A DNA stretch of 64,000 nt from Nonlabens sp. YIK11 (GCF_001413925.1 NZ_LBMJ01000001.1:1900001-1964000), one strand, 5' to 3'; numbered from the stretch's first letter, positions 17,297 through 28,000 are shown. Notes: generated by a model not told the origin, from the sequence alone. Program-made: numbers and translations.

Positions 17297-20200
17297 TCAG
17301 GATTTCCTATATAACTATTAGGTGTAATGGAAATATATCTAAACGGCATATTTTTTACTGGAATCAATCGATTAGTTAAACCAATTTCATTGCGATTAGG
17401 AACCACTTTATCAGAGATGCTCTGATTGGGCAATCCATTCACCGAAACATTTTGCAGGCTGGTTGACAATAGTCTTGGCAATGCGATTTTAGAAATATCA
17501 ATTTGAAATTTACGCTTGCGCTGCTGGCGTACACTTTCATCAATATAAATGGATTCGACCCAAACCAGTTCTTGATTCTGATTGTAATAACTGATCAACA
17601 ATTGCGGAATGGTAGCTGCTTCTATGCTCGGGTTAAATAGAAAACCATTGATGAAGTTTTCGTTTTGCTCCACTTGGGATGTGGCTACCGCTTGGTATAA
17701 ATCGGTGGTGGCTACATTCGCTACGACTTGTACTTCAAAATTAACAGGCGTATCGCTCAGGTCTATTTTTGTGAATGTTGTTGGATCGTAAGAAGCTGGC
17801 TTTTGGGCTTGATTGCTGGCCCATGCGATGTCTTCAAAATTGATACGATATGGAGTCGTTTCTTTAGGCAGCAATTTGTGTTTGATGACATCTTTTGCAT
17901 TGAATTTTGCTAATGGATTGTTATCCCTGTCATAGAGCGTTCCCGTAATTGAAATGTCTGCAGGTACATTGTCCACATTTTGAATCTCACCTATGATGGC
18001 ATATTCACCGTCAACTACCACCATTTTTGCCATCAAGACCTCTACCACAGGTTGTTTGAGCACATCCTCATGATAGGTTTGCTCTGAGGTTATCTTGCGC
18101 TTTCCATGATTGTAAAACTGTGTGTTGCTCTGTATAACCAGTTGTTCTGGTGGTACGTCCGGATCAATAGGTTTAGGTTTGATGTACCATTTACTTTTGA
18201 TCTTTTCTAGATCCAAAGTATCCCGAGTATCAATAACCTTGAGCGGCGTGACCCAGTTGGCTTTTACAAAACCTGTAGCGGTACTGTCCGTTTTTGCAGT
18301 AATATCAATGTCAATTTCATCCAGCTTGGCATAGGAGCTCAATAGACCGTCTGATACCGAAATCTCGAGCATAAACTGAGAGATGGATTTATCTGCTTTA
18401 GGATCCAGATAGGAATGTGCCCGTTCAAATTCCTTGAAATCCAGCGCATCGTAGTAGGCAAGTACGACATTCTCTGCACTGATTTGAGTGGAGTTTTTCA
18501 AGTAAAAAATATACATACCTATAGCAACACAGACCGTCACGATCACGAACCATATCAAGGAAATCCCGTAAAGAAGCTTTGGCAGTCTTCTGTAGACTGT
18601 AGCAAAATGCATGTAGGCAGGCAATTCCTCAGGACCACTTTTAGAGGAACGTGTCCACATCGATCTTAGGTGCAATAGCAGGGCTACAATTATGGTTAGA
18701 AAAGGAATGGTTCCCCAAAGGATCTTTTGAAAAAGAGGCACATTGTCTTTAGGCAAAATACTGGGCAGTGGTGCGATTCCTGCTTTTTCCCAAACCATGA
18801 TTCCGTTTTCCAATAAACTCAATCGATGCCAACCCGTAAAGTAGAGTAGTGGATCGTAGAATTTATCATTGGAAAACACATACTTCAAATGGTACTTTTC
18901 TGGTACGGTAAGAAATTGCTGGAGCGAACCTATACCTTCAATTCCGCGGTATTTTGAGTTTTCTAGTCGCTCTACGGCTCGTGAGGTAAGTTCTGGTAAA
19001 CGTCTCGCGCTATGGTAATCGCCGTCTACGGTAGTTGCTTTGGTTTGCGCAGACAACCATGCCATTTGATCGCCAAATCCCAAGGGCAAATAACGCCACA
19101 TGTCATGATCGTCTTCATTCAAAAAGTTGACGATAGGCAGCATGTTGATTTCTTCAGGCTGGCTGGGTCGGAACTTTCCAAGGGTAATCGTAAAAATGGC
19201 TAGGAATATAAATAAGCTGGCGAGCAATCCGCCAGACAATCTATGGGCAAGGCTGCCCCATTTGTCCTGCAAGTACTCTTTATAGTCACCTTCTACAAAC
19301 CGGTAGCAAAATTCACCAAAAGCCGGTAAGGCCATGATCGATGCCCATAAGGTAAAACGATCGAGAGTAAGAATATTAAAAGCATTCTCACCCAATATCT
19401 TCAAAGGAATAGGCGTGGTGCCGCCAGTTCCAAGTACAGCGAGCAAGGTAAATGAGAAACCAAAGAACAACAATCTCTTGCTGTAATACCTGTAAAAGAA
19501 ATAGGGTAGCAGGATGAGTAAAAGTCCCCATGGAATCACAAAAAATACCAGTCCCGAAGAGGTCACCTCAAGAAAGTTGTCTCGAGATCCATGTGGAATA
19601 GGAACCTGAGTTATCGGGTTGTTTTTGGTATTGATCCAGTACGGCAGGATGCAGCCCACGATCAATACTAAGGAACACGCCCCAAAAAGGATGATGCGCT
19701 TGAGGTGCTGCCATAACGCTTTCGCGAAAGCGAAAAAGGTCACCTCTTTATTACTATTCACCTTTTCCCTGGTAGCATCCATCACCGCCATACCAATTAA
19801 GGGAAAAATGAAGAACGCCATTCCAAAAATGGGTGTGACATGATGAGAAGTCACGGTTACTGCCAGCAGCGCCAAGGCCTTAAAAAGGTGCTTATAGCGA
19901 GCCGTTTTGATCCATAAATAGATCTCTGGCATCGCGTGCATCAAAATGGAAATCCCTATGATACTAGGCAATTGCCCGAAGATATGCAGTGTCTCTACAA
20001 ACGATGATGAAAACACGGCGAGAAGCGCCGCATAGCCAGCCACCTTTTTATCAGGAATCAAAACCTGAGTAAATCGATACACACCGGTAATGAATAGCAC
20101 GATAGCGATCAAGGCCACTGTAAACATCCCAAACTTCAAGCCGCCTATAAAAGAGAGCGCACCTATAGCTTGATGGACCAGCGGTGGATAACCCATAACG

Positions 20201-20385
20201 GTGAAGCCCGTATACCAACTGTAGTTCCATGGCTCGAACCAACTGGTCGCATAGTGGTTTGCAAAAAACAGGTGAATAAGCGCATCATAAGTCTTCTCTA
20301 GGGTAAAGAACATGGATGTGCCATGAAAAACGAGGCCTACTAGAATGGCTACAATCAGATATTTATTGGTAGTCGATGCTTTCAT
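17293..20385 (-). CDS. Large polytopic membrane protein, GT-C glycosyltransferase-like
   Basis: The 1030-residue protein starts with about ten membrane segments (residues 8-400), has another at about 560-580 and one near 625-650, and ends in a soluble beta-rich domain of about 350 residues. The first periplasmic loop carries acidic and aromatic residues (EKTYDALIHLFFANHY) in the position where GT-C enzymes keep their catalytic Asp, and the PxxHQA and GYPPL segments resemble the PTPS-related membrane family. A role as polymerase or transferase using lipid-phosphate sugars fits the Alg5-like GT2 encoded divergently. It is the first gene of the minus-strand operon. The palindrome at 19717 falls in a cytoplasmic loop (FAFAKAL). 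Confidence 0.6.
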   Translation of the reverse strand: MKASTTNKYLIVAILVGLVFHGTSMFFTLEKTYDALIHLFFANHYATSWFEPWNYSWYTGFTVMGYPPLVHQAIGALSFIGGLKFGMFTVALIAIVLFITGVYRFTQVLIPDKKVAGYAALLAVFSSSFVETLHIFGQLPSIIGISILMHAMPEIYLWIKTARYKHLFKALALLAVTVTSHHVTPIFGMAFFIFPLIGMAVMDATREKVNSNKEVTFFAFAKALWQHLKRIILFGACSLVLIVGCILPYWINTKNNPITQVPIPHGSRDNFLEVTSSGLVFFVIPWGLLLILLPYFFYRYYSKRLLFFGFSFTLLAVLGTGGTTPIPLKILGENAFNILTLDRFTLWASIMALPAFGEFCYRFVEGDYKEYLQDKWGSLAHRLSGGLLASLFIFLAIFTITLGKFRPSQPEEINMLPIVNFLNEDDHDMWRYLPLGFGDQMAWLSAQTKATTVDGDYHSARRLPELTSRAVERLENSKYRGIEGIGSLQQFLTVPEKYHLKYVFSNDKFYDPLLYFTGWHRLSLLENGIMVWEKAGIAPLPSILPKDNVPLFQKILWGTIPFLTIIVALLLHLRSMWTRSSKSGPEELPAYMHFATVYRRLPKLLYGISLIWFVIVTVCVAIGMYIFYLKNSTQISAENVVLAYYDALDFKEFERAHSYLDPKADKSISQFMLEISVSDGLLSSYAKLDEIDIDITAKTDSTATGFVKANWVTPLKVIDTRDTLDLEKIKSKWYIKPKPIDPDVPPEQLVIQSNTQFYNHGKRKITSEQTYHEDVLKQPVVEVLMAKMVVVDGEYAIIGEIQNVDNVPADISITGTLYDRDNNPLAKFNAKDVIKHKLLPKETTPYRINFEDIAWASNQAQKPASYDPTTFTKIDLSDTPVNFEVQVVANVATTDLYQAVATSQVEQNENFINGFLFNPSIEAATIPQLLISYYNQNQELVWVESIYIDESVRQQRKRKFQIDISKIALPRLLSTSLQNVSVNGLPNQSISDKVVPNRNEIGLTNRLIPVKNMPFRYISITPNSYIGNPE
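19717..19732. repeat. 16-bp palindrome inside the GT-C-like gene
   Basis: Perfect copy, read as FAFAKAL. Confidence 0.95.
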
Positions 20386-20420
20386 TTTGATTCACTCGTG
20401 AGGTATGAGTTTCGTCAATC

Positions 20421-20428
20421 CGAAGATA
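20421..20428 (-). promoter_or_regulatory. -7 box (TATCTTCG) for the GT-C/glycosidase operon
   Basis: On the minus strand TATCTTCG matches the TAnnTTCG variant of the Bacteroidota -7 box, 35 nt before the start codon. The same octamer precedes the SusR-like gene at 22778. Confidence 0.45.
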
Positions 20429-20465
20429 AAGGTTTTAAAATCTGCTCTAACTATCGATAAGCGGT

Positions 20466-20533
20466 TTCCATCTACACAAATGCTCCATTGACCGAAAACC
20501 AACAGCTCACAGCCCTTACCAGCTCTAAGTTTG
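20466..20533 (+). promoter_or_regulatory. LytTR-type box and -7 box for the GT2/manA unit
   Basis: Box TTCCATCTACACAAA with core at 20468-20475. A perfect -7 box TAAGTTTG at 20526-20533 follows the core by 58 nt. The GT2 ATG is at 20557. Confidence 0.55.
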
Positions 20534-20556
20534 TCACGAATTTAATCTCAAATATT

Positions 20557-21369
20557 ATGAAAACTGGAATCATCATACCGTGTTATAATGAAGCGAATAG
20601 AATCGACCAACAGGCGTTCGTGGACTTTGCCATTTCTCATCAAGATTATCATCTGTGCTTTGTCAACGATGGTAGTACCGACAATACTAATGACATCCTT
20701 GAAAAGATGCAGTGGAAGTCTCCATACAATATCAGCATTGTAGATATCAAGAAAAATGCGGGTAAGGCCGCTGCCGTAAGATCTGGATCTCAATATATGT
20801 ATGGTATTCCAGAGATCACTTCTATAGGCTTTATCGATGCAGATTTATCAACAGACTTTAGAGATTTTAAGGATCTGGTAAAAACCTTGCATCGAGATGA
20901 AAAGCTCATGGTTTTTGGATCCAGAAACATGGGAACTGGTGCAGGAATCAAACGTGATCTTATGCGTAATCTCCTCTCAAAATTCATCAAGCAGTTTATA
21001 GGAATGATCTTAGGACTTCCTATTAGAGACACGCAATGCGGTGCAAAGGTTTTCAAAAGAGAGATCGTGCCTTTTGTATATGGTAAAAGCTTTTTGAGCA
21101 GATGGTTGTTTGATGTTGAGATCTTCCTAAGGTTAAAAAAATACCTAGGAAAGGAAAAGGTCATGAAACAGATTGTTGAACAACCATTAATGAGATGGGT
21201 TCACGTTGAAGATTCAAAATTAGGAATGAAAGACGCTTTGAAAATCCCATTTAACCTCACTCAAATCTGGTTGAACTATGCACTTACCAACTCAGGAAAC
21301 ACTGTGGTTGTGGATCACGATTTTACAATTGCAGCATCAACACTATCTACGCAAAGAACTGCAGCTTAA
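20557..21369 (+). CDS. GT2 glycosyltransferase, dolichyl/polyprenyl-phosphate sugar synthase-like
   Basis: The 270-residue protein starts MKTGIIIPCYNEANR and follows the GT-A pattern of Alg5-like enzymes: FVNDGSTDNT, KNAGKAAAVRSG, the metal-binding DADLSTD motif, GSRN and DTQCGAKVF. No C-terminal membrane segments are present. These enzymes make lipid-phosphate-linked glucose or mannose, the donor used by GT-C enzymes. That fits the GT-C-like protein encoded divergently. A longer frame starting at 20488 lies upstream of the -7 box and was rejected. ManA follows after 27 nt. Confidence 0.82.
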   Translation: MKTGIIIPCYNEANRIDQQAFVDFAISHQDYHLCFVNDGSTDNTNDILEKMQWKSPYNISIVDIKKNAGKAAAVRSGSQYMYGIPEITSIGFIDADLSTDFRDFKDLVKTLHRDEKLMVFGSRNMGTGAGIKRDLMRNLLSKFIKQFIGMILGLPIRDTQCGAKVFKREIVPFVYGKSFLSRWLFDVEIFLRLKKYLGKEKVMKQIVEQPLMRWVHVEDSKLGMKDALKIPFNLTQIWLNYALTNSGNTVVVDHDFTIAASTLSTQRTAA

Positions 21370-21396
21370 TTCCAATAACCTTAAAATCATATCACC

Positions 21397-22365
21397 ATGA
21401 ATATTTATCCTATCAAATTTGAACCAATTTTACAAGAAAAAATTTGGGGCGGTTCTAAACTGCGCGATGTACTTCACAAGAATACTGATAAAGATAATGT
21501 AGGCGAGAGCTGGGAAATATCTGGCGTCGAGGGAAATATTTCTGTTGTAAAAAACGGTGACTATAAAGGACTATCGCTAGTGGAAATGTTGAAAACCTAT
21601 AACAAAGACTTTGTAGGTTCTAAGAATTACGAGCGATTTGGTGATGAGTTTCCTTTACTTATCAAATTCCTGGATGCCAAAGAGAATCTATCCATTCAAG
21701 TACATCCAGACGACATTATAGCAAAGAAAGATCACGGGTCATTTGGAAAAACAGAGATGTGGTACATCATGGATCATGAAGAAGAAGCTGAAATCATCGT
21801 GGGAATGAAAGACAAAACAGCCAATACCGAAATATTAAGAACCGTCGGTAAAGAGAATGTATATGATGTTTTTGAAAGCAACCAAGTAAGTAAAGGAGAC
21901 GCTTATTTCATTCCAGCCGGTAAGGTTCATGCAATGGGAGCTGGTGTGGTTGCTGCAGAGATTCAGCAGACTTCAGACATTACCTACAGAGTTTACGATT
22001 GGGATCGTACAGATAGCAGTGGTTGTAAAAGAGAACTACATTTAGATCAGTCTGTGAAATCTACCAAAGAGTTTGAAGAAGAGAGCAAAAAGGATTTTGA
22101 AGTAAAAGCAAATGACGTTGCTAACGTAGTTGAGTGTAATTATTTTACTACCAACATCTTTGAAGTGCGTCACCAATTTGATCGTGAGTATTCAAATCTC
22201 GATTCTTTTGTAATCTTGATGTGTGTAGAAGGAAATTCTAAAGTAACCATCAATGGAACTACGGAAACGGTTCAAACAGGCGAAACCATTTTACTGCCGG
22301 CTACGGCAAATACAACCCATTTCACTTCAAACGGAGCTAAGTTCATGGAGGTTTATATTGCCTAG
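21397..22365 (+). CDS. manA: Mannose-6-phosphate isomerase, class I
   Basis: The 322-residue cupin protein has the signature pattern of type I phosphomannose isomerases. Zinc ligands lie in SIQVHPDD (Gln, His), KTEMWYI (Glu) and the PAGKVHAMGAG segment (His), followed by QTSDITYRVYDWDR. It interconverts fructose-6-phosphate and mannose-6-phosphate and so supplies mannose units, consistent with a mannose-containing polymer made by the neighbouring glycosyltransferases. It is the second gene of the unit starting at the -7 box at 20526, and the last core gene before the first repeated mnmE-like end at 22391. Confidence 0.9.
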   Translation: MNIYPIKFEPILQEKIWGGSKLRDVLHKNTDKDNVGESWEISGVEGNISVVKNGDYKGLSLVEMLKTYNKDFVGSKNYERFGDEFPLLIKFLDAKENLSIQVHPDDIIAKKDHGSFGKTEMWYIMDHEEEAEIIVGMKDKTANTEILRTVGKENVYDVFESNQVSKGDAYFIPAGKVHAMGAGVVAAEIQQTSDITYRVYDWDRTDSSGCKRELHLDQSVKSTKEFEEESKKDFEVKANDVANVVECNYFTTNIFEVRHQFDREYSNLDSFVILMCVEGNSKVTINGTTETVQTGETILLPATANTTHFTSNGAKFMEVYIA

Positions 22366-22390
22366 GTTATTTAGGATGTAGCGGAAAATA

Positions 22391-22416
22391 CCATCTGTTT
22401 ATTTGCCGATGCAGAA
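22391..22416 (+). repeat. Copy 1 of a 26-bp direct repeat resembling the mnmE 3' end (possible attL)
   Basis: Identical over 26 bp to 37500-37525. Its right part (TATTTGCCGATGCAGAA) differs by one base from the true mnmE end at 48878-48894. On the minus strand it encodes FCIGK plus stop. Confidence 0.75.
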
Positions 22417-22450
22417 TATTCAATGTCTTGATATTACTGGTATTCTGCAT
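22409..22450. repeat. Inverted repeat overlapping the attachment-like sequence
   Basis: ATGCAGAATA (22409-22418) and TATTCTGCAT (22441-22450) are perfect reverse complements 22 bp apart. The other two copies of the mnmE-end repeat lack this second arm. Confidence 0.6.
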
Positions 22451-22757
22451 AATCAGGTGGAGGATAGGTGTACATTTATTTCTCCTAAAATACTCCGAGG
22501 GAAGGATTTCCCATCTATAAGCATTGAACTGTAATGTTCAAATATTTGATAAGCTGGATAGTTTACAGTTCTTACTATCAGCTATCCAATGATTTTGAAA
22601 TGGTTTACTGGCGTTTCAGCAAATCCGATTTCATAAAATGTCATGTGCCTAAAGCTTAGGTCATTGCTTTTTATAATACTTACAGGAAATCAAAAATTTA
22701 CGGTAGATTTTCTTGAAATATAAAGTTAGGGTAGACTCAAGTATTTTTATGGTCGCG

Positions 22758-22785
22758 TTGATTTTGACCTTATTTTATATCTTCG
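22758..22785 (+). promoter_or_regulatory. Promoter of the SusR-like regulator gene
   Basis: TTG at 22758-22760 and TATCTTCG at 22778-22785, 17 bp apart, followed by the ATG at 22790. The transcript would be nearly leaderless. Confidence 0.5.
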
Positions 22786-22789
22786 GATA

Positions 22790-24406
22790 ATGGGTCTAAA
22801 ATCTTTTTTATTTCTCCTTATTATCTTTTCAGCCTTCTTGGGTTTATCTCAAGAAAATGAGCTTTTGAATGATCTTGATGCGGCAATAAACAAACGAAAG
22901 GAGTATGAGAGTGCAAAGCTCCAAAACATAAAGAAAATAAAGTCAAGGCTGGAGCAAGCTGTGACTAATGATTATCAGGCTTATCGAGAAAGAGAAAAAC
23001 TTATAGACCTTTATAAGGATTATAACCTAGACAGTACGGTATATCATATTTCCAAGAATATAAGTACTGCGAAAAGAATAGGCTATGACAGCTTATTGAT
23101 CAAGTCCCAATTGCAGTTAGCTTCAAAACTTTCCTCTTCAGGAAACTACAAAGAGGCCTTTGACATTTTAGAGAATATTCCCAAAGACAACTTGACTAAG
23201 GCAAATCGCTACACTTATTTGTATGAGTTTTCTTTGCTTTATAAACAAATGGGGAATTACACACCTCTTCAAGAATCCAGCGATTCTTACTTAATGCAAT
23301 ATAAAACCTATGCGGATTCCTTGCTGGACGAATTGCCGCGCCAATCTGACCTTTATAAGTATATGCTGCAAATGCGATTGAGGGATGATGGAAAACTCAA
23401 AGAAAGCCTTGATATAAATTTAGAATTACTTGAGAAATTGTCTCCCGACTCAAGAGAGTATGCGGGCTTGACATTTTTCATATCTAGCATATATAATTCC
23501 CTAGGTAATGTTGAAAAGCGTCGAGCCTATTTAGCAAAATCCGCTACGGCTGATATTAAGGCAGCTGTAAAGGACAATGCTTCGCTAGCTGACTTAGCGG
23601 TAGACCGGTTTCAGCAAGGTGAAGTTGAAAAGGCACATGAATACATCAACATAGCCTTTGAAGATGCTAAGCAGTATAATTCAAAGCTGCGTTTTGTAAC
23701 TATTGCCAATGTACTTCCTGCCATTAATCAAGCCTATGAAACAGAACTTCAAGCTCAAAAGAGAAGTTTATGGGTTAGTATAATAGTAATCAGTTTAATG
23801 GCTGTTTTACTCACACTGGCCATAATTTATATCAATAAACAGCTAAAGAGAATTGTTGAAGCAAGACGTGGATTAGAGAAAGTGAATGAAAAGCTATTGA
23901 ATACAAATAATGAATTGGTTGATTTATCTGAGGAATTACGTAAAACGAATACAATCAAGGAGCATTACATAGGCAGTCTACTCGGTTTAAGTTCCAATTA
24001 CTTGAACAAACTTGATGGATATAGAAAAACCGTGACTAAAATGCTGTTGCGAAAGGAGTACGATGAATTATTGAAGAGAACTAAATCCCACGATGTTATT
24101 AAAGAGGAACAACGTTCATTCTATAATAATTTCGACAATATTTTTCTTCAAATTTATCCAGACTTTGTTGCACAAGTAAATAGTCTTTTAAGAGAAGACG
24201 AACAAATCCAAATCAAAAAGGACGAACTTCTTACACCTGAGTTGAGAATTTATGCTTTAATAAGATTAGGGATTTGTGACAGTTCCAAAATAGCAGAGCT
24301 ACTTCATTATTCTGTAAACACGATATATAATTATCGGGTAAAGTTGAAAAACAAGTCCAGAGGTGATAGAGATTTGTTTGAAGAAGAGGTGAAACAAATT
24401 ACTTAA
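22790..24406 (+). CDS. SusR-like transcriptional regulator (DUF6377 type) of the glucan locus
   Basis: The 538-residue protein has a signal peptide (about 1-20), a TPR-like helical region (about 30-310), one membrane segment (about 325-348), a coiled coil (about 350-390) and a C-terminal cytoplasmic domain. Its last 60 residues form a LuxR-like helix-turn-helix (ELRIYALIRLGICDSSKIAELLHYSVNTIYNYR). This layout and size match SusR, the membrane-spanning activator of starch utilisation in Bacteroides. It lies upstream of the SusC gene in the same direction, so it probably senses an oligosaccharide released by the glycosidases in this locus and activates the operon. Confidence 0.82.
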   Translation: MGLKSFLFLLIIFSAFLGLSQENELLNDLDAAINKRKEYESAKLQNIKKIKSRLEQAVTNDYQAYREREKLIDLYKDYNLDSTVYHISKNISTAKRIGYDSLLIKSQLQLASKLSSSGNYKEAFDILENIPKDNLTKANRYTYLYEFSLLYKQMGNYTPLQESSDSYLMQYKTYADSLLDELPRQSDLYKYMLQMRLRDDGKLKESLDINLELLEKLSPDSREYAGLTFFISSIYNSLGNVEKRRAYLAKSATADIKAAVKDNASLADLAVDRFQQGEVEKAHEYINIAFEDAKQYNSKLRFVTIANVLPAINQAYETELQAQKRSLWVSIIVISLMAVLLTLAIIYINKQLKRIVEARRGLEKVNEKLLNTNNELVDLSEELRKTNTIKEHYIGSLLGLSSNYLNKLDGYRKTVTKMLLRKEYDELLKRTKSHDVIKEEQRSFYNNFDNIFLQIYPDFVAQVNSLLREDEQIQIKKDELLTPELRIYALIRLGICDSSKIAELLHYSVNTIYNYRVKLKNKSRGDRDLFEEEVKQIT

Positions 24407-25060
24407 AAAAGCCCTCCAATTTAAAAGTCCTGACGAATCTTTTATTGAATTAGGATATATCAGCTACTTTTTTTGCCTAATATGCAATAAAACCTACTAC
24501 TTTATTTCTAATCATACTTTTAATTAAGCGTCTGTAAACTAGATGTTTAAATATTTAAAAAGCTTCTATAGATCCACTTTAATTTTTTCGTGATGGTTTA
24601 GAGCCTTAAATCTTCCTTTCTTCGTAAGCGCTGTGAGAAACCTCACTTAAATCTAAAACTTATGAAAAATCGTCCTTACAATTTTGTAGTTGCTCATCAC
24701 GTAATCTTAAAAAGAAATGAGTTTTTAAATGCAGTAACTACATCGATGTAGCTATCGTAGGACAATTTCATTTCCAAATTACTTATCTGAATTCCAAGAA
24801 CAGGATTACTAGTTTTTAATGAGAAACGAGATGAATATTCAAAACACTAATTCAACCTCATTGTTTCAACAGCTAATAAGTAACCATAGAGTATTTGACT
24901 TCTAATTCTTTTAAAAAATGAGAATACAGACTTTTAAAAAAGCCTTAAGACAAAACAAAATATCGTCGATTACATCTGAATCAGAATTTAGTCATTTCGC
25001 TAAACTGCAATCACTTATCCTGTATTATCTATAACATATCAACCTAAAAATCAATCAATT
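24407..25060. other. Long leader/intergenic region before susC
   Basis: This 654-bp AT-rich stretch has no supported gene. Two small ATG frames (24662, 29 codons; 24918, 38 codons) have no recognisable product. It should contain the regulated promoter of the glucan operon, but I could not identify a convincing -7 box or a terminator after the regulator gene. Confidence 0.5.
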
Positions 25061-28000
25061 TTGAAATCATTAATTCATCTTTCTAGAGGTAGTTGTTATC
25101 TGGCAGGGCTATTTCTTATAGCTTTTGTAAATCCGCTTCAAGCCTCGAGCTTCACGTTATATGATGATGAAAGCAGCTTTCGCGAAAGCGAAATAACATT
25201 AAGCTCTCTTGATCTTGATAATACTACTACTTATGAAACGATCGCGTTGGGTGATATTTATCTTGTCTTACAAGACGTGATCAAAGGAAAAGTTACTACC
25301 GCAGATGGCCCACTATTGGGTGTAACCGTTGTAAACCTGACTACCAATAAAGGTACGGTCACTGACATTGACGGTAATTATGAAATCACAGCCAGTGCAG
25401 GTGACCAAATTCAATTTTCCTATCAAGGATATGCGACTCAAACAATTACGATCGCAAACGATGATCGTCTGGACGTTTTGATGAAAGTGAGTGAAAATGT
25501 TCTGGATCAAATAGTTATCATAGGATATGGAGAAAGTTCCAGACGTAAAGTAACTACATCCATCAGCTCTATAGATGAAGAACAAATTGAAGATAAGCCG
25601 TTTACTTCTGCAGAACAGGCTCTGGTAGGTACCGTTCCAGGAGTTTCGGTCATTCAATCCTCAGGAAGTCCTGGCGGTGGTGTCTCGGTTAGAATACGTG
25701 GAGCTAATTCTATATCTGCTGGTGTGGAACCTCTTTACATCATAGATGGTGTCCAAGTTTTAAATACCCAAGGTCTCAATCCATCTGACATAAAATCGGT
25801 GGATGTTTTAAAAGATGCCTCTGCTCTTGCAATTTACGGGTCACGAGCATCTAATGGTGTCGTTCTTATCACTACTAAACGTGGCTCAAGCAATAGATCT
25901 GTTTTTAATTTTTCGTCTTATGTAGGAGAAGATCAAGTCATCAACACTTTACCGGTTTTAAATAGCCAGCAGTACATTGATTATTTGAACATATCATTAG
26001 CAAATGCAGGTCTTGATCCAGTAACAGATCCATTTGGATTTCAAAATAATACAGACTGGCAGAGGGAACTCTACGATCCAGCGTTTATTCAAAACTACCA
26101 ACTGGCTTTTTCTGGTGGTAGTGAGAATTCCAATTATTATTTATCGGGTGGATATAGAAATCAGGAAGGCGTTATAGATCCTTCAGAATTTGAGAGATAT
26201 TCGTTGAGGTTCAATGGTGATTTTGATTTGAATGATAAATTCAAAGTAGGAACCAGCATCGCATTAACGAGAACAGAAAGCTCTGCCATTAGTGATAATG
26301 CCAGAGTCAATCAAGGTGGTGTGGTTTTAAGTGCTCTACAAACCCCACCAACCATTCCAGTCCAAAGCGCAGATGGCACCTATCCTTTAAATCCATATCA
26401 AGCGCTTGAAAATCCAATTGCACTGGTTCGTGGTCAAAATTTAGAAAGCCTGACCTACAAGATTATTTCTAACGTTTATGGCGAATACGATTTAATAGAT
26501 AATCTAAAATTGAAATCTTCTTTTAGCGTGGATCTTAATGCCGCTAAGGTGGATAATTTTATTGATCCTTTTACGACCGGCAACGGTAGGGCATTAGGTG
26601 GACAGGCCACCAATCAAAATTTTGATGAATTGGTCTGGACATGGGACAATACGATTGACTATAACCTTGATGTAAATGAAGATTTAAACCTTGGTTTTTT
26701 GCTGGGAACCACTGCTCAGGAATCTAAATTTGAATCCTCTTTTTTGGTAGGTCAAGGCTTTACCAATGCATCAGTTCAAACAGCGGAAGCCGCATCTGAA
26801 GCAGTAGACGTTGGAGCATCAGAGTCTGCATGGGCGAACATTTCTTATTTCACTCGATTGACGGCTGACTACAAGGATAAATATTTGTTGAACGCTACAT
26901 TGAGAAGAGATGGTTCTTCCAGATTTGGAGTCAATAACAGATATGCTACTTACTATGCTGCTTCAGCGGCTTGGCTAATGTCTGAAGAAACATTTTTAGA
27001 TGATTACGATTGGATAGACCTCGTAAAATTAAGATACGGCTATGGGACGTTAGGTAATCAACTAATAGGTGATTTCAATTCTTTTGGCCTTTATAGTCCA
27101 GGAGCTAATTATCCCATCAATGGTCAGATAGCTCCCGCGTTTTTTCCATCTCAAATTGAAAATAGAGACTTGACTTGGGAATCAACAGAAGGCCACAACA
27201 TCGGGCTAGACTTGACTCTTTTTGATAGAAGATTGTCTTTTACGGCAGAGGCCTATTACAAGCGTACTTATGATCTACTATTAAATAGAGAGATTCCAAC
27301 CACCTCTGGGTTTTCAAATTCCTTGCAAAATATAGGTGAGATGGTGAATAAAGGATTGGAATTTAGCGGGACTGCTGTTCCAATACAAACAGATGACTTC
27401 AACTGGACTTTAAATGCCAATATTAGTATTAATAGAAATGAAGTAATAGATATAGGAGGTAGTCCTATTTTTGGCGGTGGTGTTCCAGATCAAGGTAACG
27501 TCGCTATCATTAGAGAAGGTGAGCCTATAGGTAATTTCTTTGGTTATGTGGCAGAAGGTATTGATCCCAACACCGGAAATGTTATCTTCTCTGATATAGA
27601 TGGCAACGGAATCGTAAATGAAGCAGACCGTACCATTATTGGTAACGCGTTACCAGATTATACCTATGGCTTAAGCAATACATTTAGTTATAAAGGTCTA
27701 GAATTATTTGTTTTCTTTCAAGGAAATGAAGGGCAAGACATTTACAACGCCTCGCGTTTCGAACTTGAGAACCAATCGTCTTTTAAAAACCAATTAACCA
27801 CTACTCTAGACCGATGGACGCCCCAAAATCGAGATGGCTCTTTACCTATTGCTGTTTTTGGAGATCCTGCACAGAATGGTAGAGCATCATCAAGATGGGT
27901 CGAGGATGGTTCATTCATAAAACTTAGGGAAATCACGCTGTCCTACAATCTGCCTGACAGTGTTCTGGATTACCTTAATGTTTCCAGTTTCAAAGTTTAC

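Larger units (their letters stand above)
22366..22789. other. Intergenic region with an mnmE-end repeat
   Basis: Apart from the repeat at 22391-22416, a hairpin at 22409-22450 and the promoter at 22758-22785, nothing coding is seen in this AT-rich stretch. Confidence 0.6.

Noticed and set aside
24662..25034. Two small ATG frames (29 and 38 codons) upstream of susC
   Set aside because: No promoter, start signal or similarity supports them in an AT-rich leader region.
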